From an uncultured Mesocricetibacter sp. (lineage in GTDB: Bacteria; Pseudomonadota; Gammaproteobacteria; Enterobacterales; Pasteurellaceae), in NCBI GenBank assembly GCA_905373425.1, contig CAJPST010000117.1, positions 1-6,915 of the forward strand: a DNA stretch of 6,915 bases. Direction: 5' to 3'. Shown here piece after piece: positions 1-6,211 of the stretch. A program made the position numbers and the translations under genes. The notes under the pieces were generated by a model. That model saw only the letters and a list, made by a program, of their open reading frames with translations. It was not told the origin of the DNA and did no database searches. Positions within the stretch are counted from its first letter, which is position 1; each line of letters begins with the position of its first letter.

Positions 1-256
1 GTGAAGTAGAAATAACTGCCCGGAGTTGCGACGGATGCTGTTCATATTCCGCCACATATTTGGTGATGCCATTAAAAATCCCTGCTCCCGCCATCACGGA
101 TAAGACCGTTAATAATGTCATGTAATTAGCCGCCCGGCCTAAACCTTCCGAGCCGAAATTGAACGCAAGCAGTTTGATTATCAGCAAACCGCTAAACAAT
201 TTAACAAACGTTGCGCCGGCTGTCCACAATGTCGCTTTACCAAGCGATTTACTCAC
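1..256 (-). CDS. wzxE: WzxE lipid III flippase, N-terminal part (cut by left window edge)
   Basis: Only the first 85 residues are present; the rest lies beyond the left edge. WzxE is the inner-membrane flippase of the MATE/Wzx (polysaccharide exporter) superfamily that moves the undecaprenyl-PP-linked ECA trisaccharide to the periplasmic face. The visible start (SKSLGKATLWTAG), the stretch FVKLFSGLLIIKLLAFNFG and the motif GAGIFNGITKYVAEYEQHP follow the E. coli WzxE N-terminus closely as I recall it. Two hydrophobic segments lie at about residues 14-31 and 44-60. The GTG start at 256-254 shares one base with the wecC TAG stop and has a strong Shine-Dalgarno GGAGG at 266-262, five bases upstream, which decides this start. 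Being directly after wecC is unusual, because in E. coli four genes intervene. Family and role are well supported, but no more than one fifth of the protein is seen. Confidence 0.88.
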   Translation of the reverse strand, partial: MSKSLGKATLWTAGATFVKLFSGLLIIKLLAFNFGSEGLGRAANYMTLLTVLSVMAGAGIFNGITKYVAEYEQHPSQLRAVISTS

Positions 257-1524
257 TATTGCCTCCACACGCCACGCGTATCAACAATAAATTTTTGCCG
301 AATTTTTTCTGATGGATAGTTACGAAACTCTTTATGATCGACCAATAAAACCAAAATATCTGCTTTTTGAAGTGCGGTCGAAAAATCACACATTTTCACA
401 TTTAAAGCCAATTGCGATGGTCGTTCGACTATGTAAGGTTCTACGGCCAATAGCTCACCTGTATGCCAACTAGCTAAATTTTGCACGATTTCCAAAGCCG
501 GGCTTTCACGCAAATCATCAGCGTTAGCTTTGAAGGTTAATCCTAAACAGGCAATACTAACCTGTTCGGGCGTAATATTTTTCTCTGTGACACAATCCGC
601 CAAAGTGGCTTTCACTTTTTCAATCACCCAACGCGGTTTACTGTCATTAACTTCACGGGCAGCCTGAATCAAACGGCTCAATTCGGGAGCCTGCGACACA
701 ATAAACCAAGGATCCACCGCAATGCAATGTCCGCCAACCCCCGGCCCTGCCTCTAAAATATTTACTCTTGGATGACGGTTTGCCAACGCGACCAATTCCC
801 AGACATTAATATTAAACCGATCACAGAGCATTGATAACTCATTAGCAAAAGCAATATTCACGTCACGAAAACTATTTTCCGTCAACTTACACATTTCAGC
901 TGTACGAGCATCAGTCGACAACAATTCACCTTTAACAAAAATCCGGTATAAATCCACCGCGCTTTGTGTACATTGTGGAGTTAAACCACCAATAATACGA
1001 TCATTCTCAATTAATTCGGTCATGATTCTTGTCGGCAATACACGCTCGGGGCAGTAAGCAATGTTTATATCCGCTTCCTTACCGATTTCTATCGGAAAAG
1101 TGAGATCGGAACGCAATGCTTTCAACTGATGTGCCAATTTTTGCGTAGTCCCTACAGGAGATGTGGATTCCAACACCACTAAATTGCCTTTATTTAATAC
1201 CGGGGCAATAGCTTCCGCCGCAGCTTCAATATAGCTTAAATCAGGTTTTAGATCTTTGTCTAACGGGGTTGGGACGGCAATTAAAAAAACATCGGCACAG
1301 TCAACTTGTGTCGTAGCAAAAAGTCGGTTATTTTCCACCGCACTTTTTAATGCGACCGTTAATTCCGGCTCGTTAAAATGGGTTTCACCACGGTTAATTT
1401 TATTAACGACCTTCTCATCAATATCCACGCCAATAACAATTCTTCCCTCCCGCGCCAATGCGACAGCAGTTGGTAAACCGATATAACCTAGTCCAATAAC
1501 GCAGATTGTATTGAATGTTGCCAT
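256..1524 (-). CDS. wecC: UDP-N-acetyl-D-mannosamine dehydrogenase WecC
   Basis: This cytoplasmic NAD-dependent enzyme oxidises UDP-ManNAc to UDP-ManNAcA in two steps, supplying the second sugar of the ECA repeat. From the ATG at 1524 the protein has 422 residues (E. coli WecC has about 420). It belongs to the UDP-glucose/GDP-mannose dehydrogenase family. A Rossmann fold with GLGYIG lies at residues 11-16, and ESTSPVG at 119-125. The central-domain signature MCKLTENSFRD (211-221) carries Lys213 and Asn217, and PGVGGHCIAVDP (261-272) carries the catalytic Cys267. The C-terminal UDP-binding domain contains FKANADDLRESPA (341-353). An in-frame ATG at 1572 exists, but it would add 16 unrelated residues and run 49 bases into wecB. 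The chosen start gives a TAATG stop-start overlap with wecB and matches the family N-terminus. The Shine-Dalgarno is weak, so translation is probably coupled. The gene contains two perfect uptake sequences (370-378 and 1337-1345). Confidence 0.97.
   Translation of the reverse strand: MATFNTICVIGLGYIGLPTAVALAREGRIVIGVDIDEKVVNKINRGETHFNEPELTVALKSAVENNRLFATTQVDCADVFLIAVPTPLDKDLKPDLSYIEAAAEAIAPVLNKGNLVVLESTSPVGTTQKLAHQLKALRSDLTFPIEIGKEADINIAYCPERVLPTRIMTELIENDRIIGGLTPQCTQSAVDLYRIFVKGELLSTDARTAEMCKLTENSFRDVNIAFANELSMLCDRFNINVWELVALANRHPRVNILEAGPGVGGHCIAVDPWFIVSQAPELSRLIQAAREVNDSKPRWVIEKVKATLADCVTEKNITPEQVSIACLGLTFKANADDLRESPALEIVQNLASWHTGELLAVEPYIVERPSQLALNVKMCDFSTALQKADILVLLVDHKEFRNYPSEKIRQKFIVDTRGVWRQ
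262..266 (-). promoter_or_regulatory. Ribosome binding site of wzxE, inside the wecC 3' end
   Basis: GGAGG on the minus strand, five bases before the GTG at 256-254. It lies in the last codons of wecC and is a full consensus match, in contrast to the weak sites before wecC, wecB and wzzE. Confidence 0.85.
370..378 (+). repeat. DNA uptake signal sequence (USS), perfect core
   Basis: Perfect AAGTGCGGT followed by CGAAAAA, an AT-rich tail as in the extended consensus. Within wecC, where its antisense encodes S-T-A-L. This is the site recognised during natural transformation in the H. influenzae-type Pasteurellaceae. Confidence 0.9.
1337..1345 (-). repeat. DNA uptake signal sequence (USS), perfect core
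   Basis: ACCGCACTT on the plus strand, so AAGTGCGGT on the minus strand, in the coding orientation of wecC (K-S-A-V). Confidence 0.9.
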
Positions 1525-2663
1525 TATGAATCTTGATAAAATTGTTTGATTGAATTGATAATTCGTGCACAAGCATTACCATCGCCATAAGGGTTATGCG
1601 CTTGTGCCATTTCTTTATACGCAGCTTGATCGGTTAATAATCTTTCTGTTTGTTCCACAATAAATTGCGTATTTGTGCCGACTAATTTGACTGTTCCTTC
1701 CATCACGGCTTCAGGACGTTCGGTTATGTTACGCATTAGTAATACCGGTTTACCTAAAGTTGGCGCTTCTTCTTGCACGCCCCCCGAATCGGTCAGAATT
1801 AGATCAGCACGATTCATCAAATAAATAAAAGGTAAATAATCTTGCGGTTCAAGCACATAAATATTCTCAATCCCGCTTAGAGACTGCATTACAGGTTGTT
1901 TAACCTGCGGATTTAAATGAATAGGATAAACGATTTGTACGTTTTGATGACGGGTTGCAATTTCTCGCAATGCCGCACAAATGGAGGCTAATCCTTTGCC
2001 AAAACTTTCTCTGCGATGTCCGGTGACCAAAATCATTTTCTTATTCGGATCTAAAAAAGCATAATTTTGCGCCAACTGCTCACAAAGTGCGGTCTGTTTT
2101 TCCAGTATTTTTTTTACCTGCAATAATGCGTCAATGACCGTATTCCCGGTGACAACAATACTCTTCGCATTTTTATTCTCACGCAGTAAATTTTGTTTGG
2201 CATTTTCTGTCGGAGCAAAATGAATATCGGCAATAACTCCCGTTAAACAGCGATTGCCCTCCTCCGGATAAGGCAAGTATAAATTCCCTGTACGCAAGCC
2301 CGCCTCAACATGTCCAACAGGAATTTGATGATAATAGCAGGCAAGTGAGGCGGCAAAACTGGTTGTGGTATCTCCATGCACCAGCACTAAATCAGGTCTA
2401 AAATCGGCAAAAACATCACGCAATTTTAATAAAATATGTGCAGTGATATCGGTTAAGTCCTGATTTTTCCGCATAATATTCAAATCAAAATCAGGCGTTA
2501 GTGCAAATAAATTAAGCACCTGATCAAGCATTTGACGATGCTGTGCGGTAACACAAACTTTAGCTTCAAAATCACTATCCTGCGCCAAGGCTTGTGCTAA
2601 CGGAGCCATTTTTATGGCTTCCGGGCGTGTACCGAAAACAGTTAAAACCTTTAATTTAGCCAC
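1524..2663 (-). CDS. wecB: UDP-N-acetylglucosamine 2-epimerase (non-hydrolysing) WecB
   Basis: WecB reversibly converts UDP-GlcNAc to UDP-ManNAc in the cytoplasm and feeds WecC, encoded by the next gene. The 379-residue protein (E. coli has 376) has the two-Rossmann-domain GT-B-like fold of non-hydrolysing 2-epimerases. The N-terminal motif GTRPEAIKMAP lies at residues 11-21. The conserved catalytic residues are visible: Asp98 in VHGDTT, Glu120 in HVEAGLRT, Glu134 in PEEGNR and His216 in GHRRESFG. The UDP-binding stretch DSGGVQEEAPTLGKP is at 292-306. The start is a GTG at 2663-2661, inside the wzzE 3' end (8-base overlap). No canonical Shine-Dalgarno precedes it, and no ATG lies nearer the conserved KVLTVFGTRPE core, so coupling to wzzE translation is likely. 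One perfect uptake sequence falls at 2085-2093. A sialic-acid or capsule epimerase is the same fold, but gene context points to ECA. Confidence 0.97.
   Translation of the reverse strand: MAKLKVLTVFGTRPEAIKMAPLAQALAQDSDFEAKVCVTAQHRQMLDQVLNLFALTPDFDLNIMRKNQDLTDITAHILLKLRDVFADFRPDLVLVHGDTTTSFAASLACYYHQIPVGHVEAGLRTGNLYLPYPEEGNRCLTGVIADIHFAPTENAKQNLLRENKNAKSIVVTGNTVIDALLQVKKILEKQTALCEQLAQNYAFLDPNKKMILVTGHRRESFGKGLASICAALREIATRHQNVQIVYPIHLNPQVKQPVMQSLSGIENIYVLEPQDYLPFIYLMNRADLILTDSGGVQEEAPTLGKPVLLMRNITERPEAVMEGTVKLVGTNTQFIVEQTERLLTDQAAYKEMAQAHNPYGDGNACARIINSIKQFYQDS
2085..2093 (+). repeat. DNA uptake signal sequence (USS), perfect core
   Basis: Perfect AAGTGCGGT followed by CTGTTTTT, within wecB in antisense (encoding Q-T-A-L). 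Confidence 0.9.
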
Positions 2664-3594
2664 GAACCGCCGCTTCTCTTTTTCTCTTACGCAAATTCCA
2701 ACTTAACACTAATGCGCAACTAAAAAATAAACCAAAAGCCCCAGTGATAGATGCCCACAAGAAGCGATTCGGATAGACCTTATCGGATAACGTCGGTGCT
2801 TTTATATAACGAAAGGCGTTTAATTTATGATCAAATTTCGGCGTAACGGCACTCATCATTTTTGCCTTTGCCTCCCAAGCCTTGCCCTCAGTTATATGCC
2901 CGTTTTGTACAACAGGCAGGTTAATTTGAGAAGCAACATTGATTTGATCCTTTAACGTGTTCCAACGCACTATAAAGTCCGCATATAACACGTTTTGGGC
3001 AGTCAAATTGGCATAATTAATATAAGCCAACAGCAATTCCGTCGCATGTTTTGGATTATCTAACCGAATCATCACTCTATCCGGTTGATTTTTTTCCTCA
3101 TTGCCTTCAATAAAAACGGTATTATTAATCAGATCATTTAAAATCTCTTGATCTTTTACCTCATCTCCGGAAACCAAATTTTTATAATAATCGCTATTCT
3201 CCCAAAACAACGCAATCGTATCAAAAGCGGCTATCTGACGCTTTAATTCGCGATAAGTGCTATTAAGAATATCCTCTGTAGCAGCTTGTTCATTAGGACT
3301 GTCACCACTAATTAATTTATTTAAGGATGACAGCGGGTAATAATTACCCAATTCAACCGTCGTCGGTTTTGTTAGTGCAGCTTCCGATGTCCACTGTTGT
3401 TTAGCTTGATAACTTAACGCATAGCCACCAACAGCAAAAAGTACGGTCGCTAAAACGATCAACCATGAACCTTTAACTAATACTAAAATAAACTCTATTA
3501 AATCCAGACTTTCAGTCTGTCTTTTTTCAATAACAACCGGTTCGTCTGCTACAGCAACCGAATCTTTTTCAATAACAACGGGTTTCTTTGACAT
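2656..3594 (-). CDS. wzzE: ECA polysaccharide co-polymerase (chain-length regulator) WzzE, short form
   Basis: This inner-membrane polysaccharide co-polymerase of the Wzz family sets the modal length of ECA polymer with the WzyE polymerase. The 312-residue protein has the expected topology: a cytoplasmic N-terminus, TM1 at about 42-62, a large periplasmic domain, TM2 at about 278-300, and a basic cytoplasmic tail (RKRKREAAVRG). Segments matching E. coli WzzE as I recall it include FDTIALFWENSDYYK (124-138), LINNTVFIEGN (155-165) and NAFRYIKAPTLSDK (269-282). It is shorter than E. coli WzzE (about 348). The region between about residues 204 and 256 is about 50 residues shorter, where other Wzz proteins have a long helix. 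The cytoplasmic N-terminus carries a duplicated PVVIEK peptide at residues 5-10 and 19-24. The ATG at 3594 lies 24 bases after the wecA stop, and the Shine-Dalgarno is poor. The family is certain; WzzE over WzzB or FepE is supported by the wecA-wzzE-wecB order. Confidence 0.92.
   Translation of the reverse strand: MSKKPVVIEKDSVAVADEPVVIEKRQTESLDLIEFILVLVKGSWLIVLATVLFAVGGYALSYQAKQQWTSEAALTKPTTVELGNYYPLSSLNKLISGDSPNEQAATEDILNSTYRELKRQIAAFDTIALFWENSDYYKNLVSGDEVKDQEILNDLINNTVFIEGNEEKNQPDRVMIRLDNPKHATELLLAYINYANLTAQNVLYADFIVRWNTLKDQINVASQINLPVVQNGHITEGKAWEAKAKMMSAVTPKFDHKLNAFRYIKAPTLSDKVYPNRFLWASITGAFGLFFSCALVLSWNLRKRKREAAVRG
3523..3582 (-). repeat. Direct repeat at the 5' end of wzzE
   Basis: An 18-base unit (plus strand TTTTTCAATAACAACCGG, with one mismatch in the second copy) occurs at 3523-3540 and 3565-3582, with a 42-base period. 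Fifteen bases are identical without a break. It encodes the PVVIEK peptide twice in the same frame, 14 codons apart. A small tandem duplication within the cytoplasmic N-terminus that has since diverged in its second half would explain it; this is inference. Confidence 0.75.
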
Positions 3595-3618
3595 TTGTAA
3601 TTTCTATCTCACATTAAT

Positions 3619-4698
3619 TTAGGATTGTGCTTTTTGTTTGCGTAAAGCACGACGGCGCATACGGCGAACCCACCGAGTAATCCGCCACGCACGCGTGATG
3701 GAATAAACATACATAAAAAACAAACCAATGAACAAACTAAACATAACCCATTCATTGATATAATAAACTTCACCTAAAATACCAAATCCGGCACAAAGCG
3801 CAGCAAAAAAAGTAATTACCAGAAATGCTTGGCGATGAGTTAAACCTGCGCGAACCATTAAATGATGAACGTGTAAACGATCTGGGCGAAATGGGCTTTT
3901 TCCTTTGCGTAAACGACGGAAAATAATTGCAATCATATCAATCAGCGGAATCGCAATAATCCAAAGTGCAGTCACCGGATTCATAGGATGCCCTTTACCT
4001 TGCGTACTAAGCAACAAAATCCAAATCATCGTAAAACCGATCAACGTGCTACCACTGTCTCCCATAAATACTTTATATTTTTTACCGAACGGAATACATA
4101 GGTTAAACATAGCGTAAGGCACTATCGCCACAATTAAGGCAAAGCACCATAACGCCAAATCCATTTGGTTATCCAATACCAATAAAATACCGATGCCGGC
4201 AAAAGCAACGCTGGAAAGGCCACCGAGTAAACCGTCAATGCCATCGATCATATTAAACGCATTAATAACGGCAATAGTGGCAAACACCGTGATAATAGCT
4301 CCTATCGTGCCTAATGTCACCTGAAACGGCCCGATAATCTGTCCAAGATGATCAAGCGACAACCGACCGTAATAAATCATCATTAGCGCCAGCACAGCCT
4401 GAATGCCCGCCCGTAGAAACGGGCTTATATCAAAACGGTCGTCCAAGATGCCGATAGCCAGCAAAATAAAAACACTGAATAAATAAAGTTGCGGTAATTT
4501 GGTTTGATCCCATTGCAACAAATAAAAACACAAATTCCCCATAAATAATGAAATTCCGCCGATTAGCGGAATTGCGCCTTGGTGACGTTTTCGATAATTC
4601 GGTTTATCCACCAAGCCGATTTTAATTGCAATGGGACGCGCAACTAAAATGGTTAAAAATGCTGCTACAAATGTTAGAAGTAAATCAAGCCACCACAT
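3619..4698 (-). CDS. wecA: Undecaprenyl-phosphate GlcNAc-1-phosphate transferase WecA
   Basis: This polytopic inner-membrane enzyme transfers GlcNAc-1-P from UDP-GlcNAc to undecaprenyl phosphate. It is the first step of ECA assembly and in many bacteria also of O-antigen assembly. It belongs to the polyprenyl-phosphate HexNAc-1-P transferase family (MraY/WecA). The 359 residues (E. coli has 367) contain VDKPNYRKRHQGAIPLIGG (30-48). The cytoplasmic acidic motif DDRFDIS (86-92) follows, then NAFNMIDGIDGL (146-157) with Asp152 and Asp155. KVFMGDSGS (209-217) and the nucleotide-sugar motif RPDRLHVHHL (271-280), the WecA-type HxHH, are also present. About eleven hydrophobic segments span the length, and the C-terminus is strongly basic (RRMRRRALRKQK). 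The ATG at 4698 is the only sensible start before the first membrane helix, though no good Shine-Dalgarno is placed near it. It is the first gene of the operon, divergent from hemL. It contains no perfect uptake sequence, only an 8/9 match at 3964-3972. Confidence 0.97.
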   Translation of the reverse strand: MWWLDLLLTFVAAFLTILVARPIAIKIGLVDKPNYRKRHQGAIPLIGGISLFMGNLCFYLLQWDQTKLPQLYLFSVFILLAIGILDDRFDISPFLRAGIQAVLALMMIYYGRLSLDHLGQIIGPFQVTLGTIGAIITVFATIAVINAFNMIDGIDGLLGGLSSVAFAGIGILLVLDNQMDLALWCFALIVAIVPYAMFNLCIPFGKKYKVFMGDSGSTLIGFTMIWILLLSTQGKGHPMNPVTALWIIAIPLIDMIAIIFRRLRKGKSPFRPDRLHVHHLMVRAGLTHRQAFLVITFFAALCAGFGILGEVYYINEWVMFSLFIGLFFMYVYSITRAWRITRWVRRMRRRALRKQKAQS

Positions 4699-4740
4699 AA
4701 TTCAGTTTATACCTTAAAATTCCGTCAAAAGTTTTCCTAC

Positions 4741-4755
4741 TGACAATTTTTGTCA
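4741..4755. promoter_or_regulatory. Perfect palindrome upstream of wecA, possible operator
   Basis: TGACAA at 4741-4746 and TTGTCA at 4750-4755 form a perfect 6-base inverted repeat around TTT. It lies 43 bases upstream of the wecA ATG, and on the minus strand it overlaps a consensus TTGACA. It could be a regulator site for the ECA operon. I do not recognise it as the site of a named regulator, and a 6-base palindrome in AT-rich DNA can arise by chance. Confidence 0.3.
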
Positions 4756-4820
4756 AGCATACCACTAAATACTCGGTCGATACATTATTTTCGTAAAAAT
4801 TACAAAAATTTATCTCATTT

Positions 4821-4851
4821 TGCAGTACAATAAACCAAATTCTGTACTACA
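4821..4851. promoter_or_regulatory. Inverted repeat just upstream of hemL, possible operator or leader hairpin
   Basis: TGCAGTACA at 4821-4829 and TGTACTACA at 4843-4851 are inverted copies matching at 8 of 9 positions, with 13 bases between. The inner AGTACA/TGTACT arms are perfect. The left arm covers the -10-like TACAAT (4826-4831) and the right arm ends nine bases before the hemL Shine-Dalgarno. This position suits a repressor site for hemL or, if transcription starts upstream, a hairpin in the leader. The binding protein, if any, is unknown to me. Confidence 0.4.
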
Positions 4852-4860
4852 TTAAATCAA

Positions 4861-4865
4861 AAGGA
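4861..4865 (+). promoter_or_regulatory. Ribosome binding site of hemL
   Basis: AAGGA lies six bases before the ATG at 4872. It is one of the clearer Shine-Dalgarno sequences in the window and fixes the hemL start. Confidence 0.85.
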
Positions 4866-4871
4866 AAAATA

Positions 4872-6155
4872 ATGAAAAATTCGACCGCACTTTTTTCCCG
4901 TGCCCAACAAGTTATTCCCGGTGGCGTAAATTCGCCCGTCCGTGCATTTAAAGGTGTCGGCGGCACGCCCATATTTATTCAAAAGGCACAAGGCGCATAT
5001 ATTTATGATACCGACGGCAAACAATATATCGACTATGTCGGCTCTTGGGGGCCAATGATTTTAGGCCATAACCATCCCGTTATTTTAAATGCCGTATTAA
5101 AAACTGCAGAAAATGGGCTAAGCTTTGGTGCTCCGACGCCGTTAGAAATCGATCTGGCAGAACTGGTTTGCTCATTAATTCCGTCTATCGAAATGGTCCG
5201 AATGGTTAGCTCGGGCACGGAAGCTACAATGTCTGCCATTCGTCTGGCACGTGGCTATACTAAACGCGATAAAATCATCAAATTTGAAGGTTGTTATCAC
5301 GGTCATGCAGACAGTTTGCTTGTTAAAGCCGGCTCCGGCGCACTAACCCTTGGACAGCCGAATTCTCCCGGCGTTCCTGCAGATTTCGCTAAACATACGC
5401 TAACCTGTAACTACAACGACCTTAATTCGGTAAGAGCCGCTTTCGAGCAATATCCGGATGAAATTGCCTGCATCATCGTTGAACCTGTCGCCGGTAATAT
5501 GAACTGTGTTCCACCTAAAGCCGGTTTTTTACAGGGTTTACGTAAATTGTGCGATCAATACGGTGCCGTATTTATCATTGATGAGGTTATGACCGGCTTT
5601 CGTGTTGCACTTGGCGGAGCGCAGGCCCACTATGGTGTAACACCTGATTTAACTTGTTTAGGCAAAATTATCGGCGGCGGAATGCCGGTTGGTGCATTTG
5701 GCGGCAAAAAAGAAATTATGCAGCACATTGCTCCGCTCGGTGCAGTTTATCAGGCCGGAACATTATCCGGCAATCCGATTGCCATGGCAGCCGGGTTAGC
5801 CTGCCTAAACGAACTAAAAAAAGACGGCAATCAGCAGCATTTAACGAAAATGACGGAAAAACTCGCGCTCGGCTTAAAAAAACGTGCGGACAAGCACGGC
5901 GTGCCGTTTACGGTGAATTATGTTGGAGGAATGTTCGGCTTATTCTTCACGGATAATCCAAAAGTGGAAAGTTATCAGGATGTTATGGCGTGCGATACGG
6001 AAAAATTTAAAATCTTTTTCCATAAAATGTTAGAACAAGGCGTATATCTTGCTCCATCCGCTTTTGAGGCAGGATTTATGTCTTTAGCACATAGCGATGC
6101 TGATATTGACCGTACCTTAGCCGCAGCGGATATTGCTTTTGCAACATTAAGCTAA
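4872..6155 (+). CDS. hemL: Glutamate-1-semialdehyde 2,1-aminomutase HemL
   Basis: HemL is a cytoplasmic PLP-dependent class III aminotransferase-fold enzyme that turns glutamate-1-semialdehyde into 5-aminolevulinate, the last step of the C5 route into haem. The 427 residues (E. coli has 426) begin with the family signature FSRAQQVIPGGVNSPVRAFKG (8-28). Other visible motifs are SWGPMILGHNHP (58-69), MVSSGTEATMSAIRLARG (111-128) for the PLP phosphate pocket, YHGHAD (142-147), IIDEVMTGFR (235-244) with Asp237, and CLGKIIGGGMPVGAFGG (262-278) with the PLP lysine Lys265. AGTLSGNPIAMAAG follows. The ATG at 4872 has a good Shine-Dalgarno. A perfect uptake sequence in antisense orientation falls at codons 5-7. 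The gene stands alone, divergent from the ECA operon and convergent with ubiG, with no functional link to either visible in the sequence. A functional gene implies that the organism makes its own 5-aminolevulinate precursor. Confidence 0.98.
   Translation: MKNSTALFSRAQQVIPGGVNSPVRAFKGVGGTPIFIQKAQGAYIYDTDGKQYIDYVGSWGPMILGHNHPVILNAVLKTAENGLSFGAPTPLEIDLAELVCSLIPSIEMVRMVSSGTEATMSAIRLARGYTKRDKIIKFEGCYHGHADSLLVKAGSGALTLGQPNSPGVPADFAKHTLTCNYNDLNSVRAAFEQYPDEIACIIVEPVAGNMNCVPPKAGFLQGLRKLCDQYGAVFIIDEVMTGFRVALGGAQAHYGVTPDLTCLGKIIGGGMPVGAFGGKKEIMQHIAPLGAVYQAGTLSGNPIAMAAGLACLNELKKDGNQQHLTKMTEKLALGLKKRADKHGVPFTVNYVGGMFGLFFTDNPKVESYQDVMACDTEKFKIFFHKMLEQGVYLAPSAFEAGFMSLAHSDADIDRTLAAADIAFATLS
4884..4892 (-). 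repeat. DNA uptake signal sequence (USS), perfect core
   Basis: ACCGCACTT on the plus strand, only 12 bases after the hemL start codon; it encodes T-A-L within the S-T-A-L peptide at residues 4-7. On the minus strand the core is followed by CGAATTTTT, matching the usual AT-rich tail. Confidence 0.9.
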
Positions 6156-6168
6156 AATCTCAAAATAA

Positions 6169-6211
6169 AAAAGTGCGGCTAAAAAACTCAGGATTTTTTA
6201 ACCGCACTTTT
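6169..6211. terminator. Bidirectional intrinsic terminator between hemL and ubiG, made of paired uptake sequences
   Basis: The arms 6169-6186 and 6194-6211 form an 18-base stem with a 7-base loop (CTCAGGA). The core is an imperfect uptake sequence AAGTGCGGC (6171-6179) facing a perfect inverted copy (6201-6209). One position (6179/6201) does not match: in the hemL-direction RNA it is C-A, while in the ubiG-direction RNA it becomes a G-U wobble pair. In the ubiG direction the stem is followed by TTTTTTATTTTG; in the hemL direction only by TTTT then CTCTG. It serves both convergent genes but looks better for ubiG. Confidence 0.9.
6201..6209 (-). repeat. DNA uptake signal sequence (USS), perfect core, right arm of terminator
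   Basis: ACCGCACTT on the plus strand, paired with the 8/9 copy AAGTGCGGC at 6171-6179. Inverted USS pairs acting as terminators are well known in Haemophilus and relatives. Confidence 0.9.

Larger units (their letters stand above)
4699..4871. promoter_or_regulatory. Divergent intergenic region between wecA and hemL
   Basis: These 173 AT-rich bases must hold the promoters for the leftward ECA operon and the rightward hemL. No gene is visible in them. Two inverted repeats stand out (4741-4755 and 4821-4851) and are listed separately. A -10-like TACAAT for hemL is at 4826-4831 (5/6), without a convincing -35 at the right distance. On the minus strand there is a perfect -35-like TTGACA at 4756-4751 and a -10-like TATAAA at 4711-4706, but they are 39 bases apart and do not form one promoter. 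The promoters therefore cannot be placed firmly. Confidence 0.6.

Noticed and set aside
1256..1486. Open frame on the plus strand opposite wecC
   Set aside because: Fully antisense to a well conserved gene, no ribosome site, and no recognisable protein features. The same applies to 3905-4117, 5033-5239 (minus), 5654-5956, 6173-6361 and 6462-6644.
1525..1572. A longer start for wecC at the ATG at 1572, adding 16 residues
   Set aside because: The added residues do not resemble the family and would overlap wecB by 49 bases; the ATG at 1524 matches the E. coli N-terminus and gives a TAATG junction.
4706..4756. A sigma70 promoter for wecA made of TTGACA (4756-4751) and TATAAA (4711-4706)
   Set aside because: The two boxes are 39 bases apart, and the nearer TTGACG (4728-4723) is only 11 bases from TATAAA; no pair has a 16-18 base spacer.
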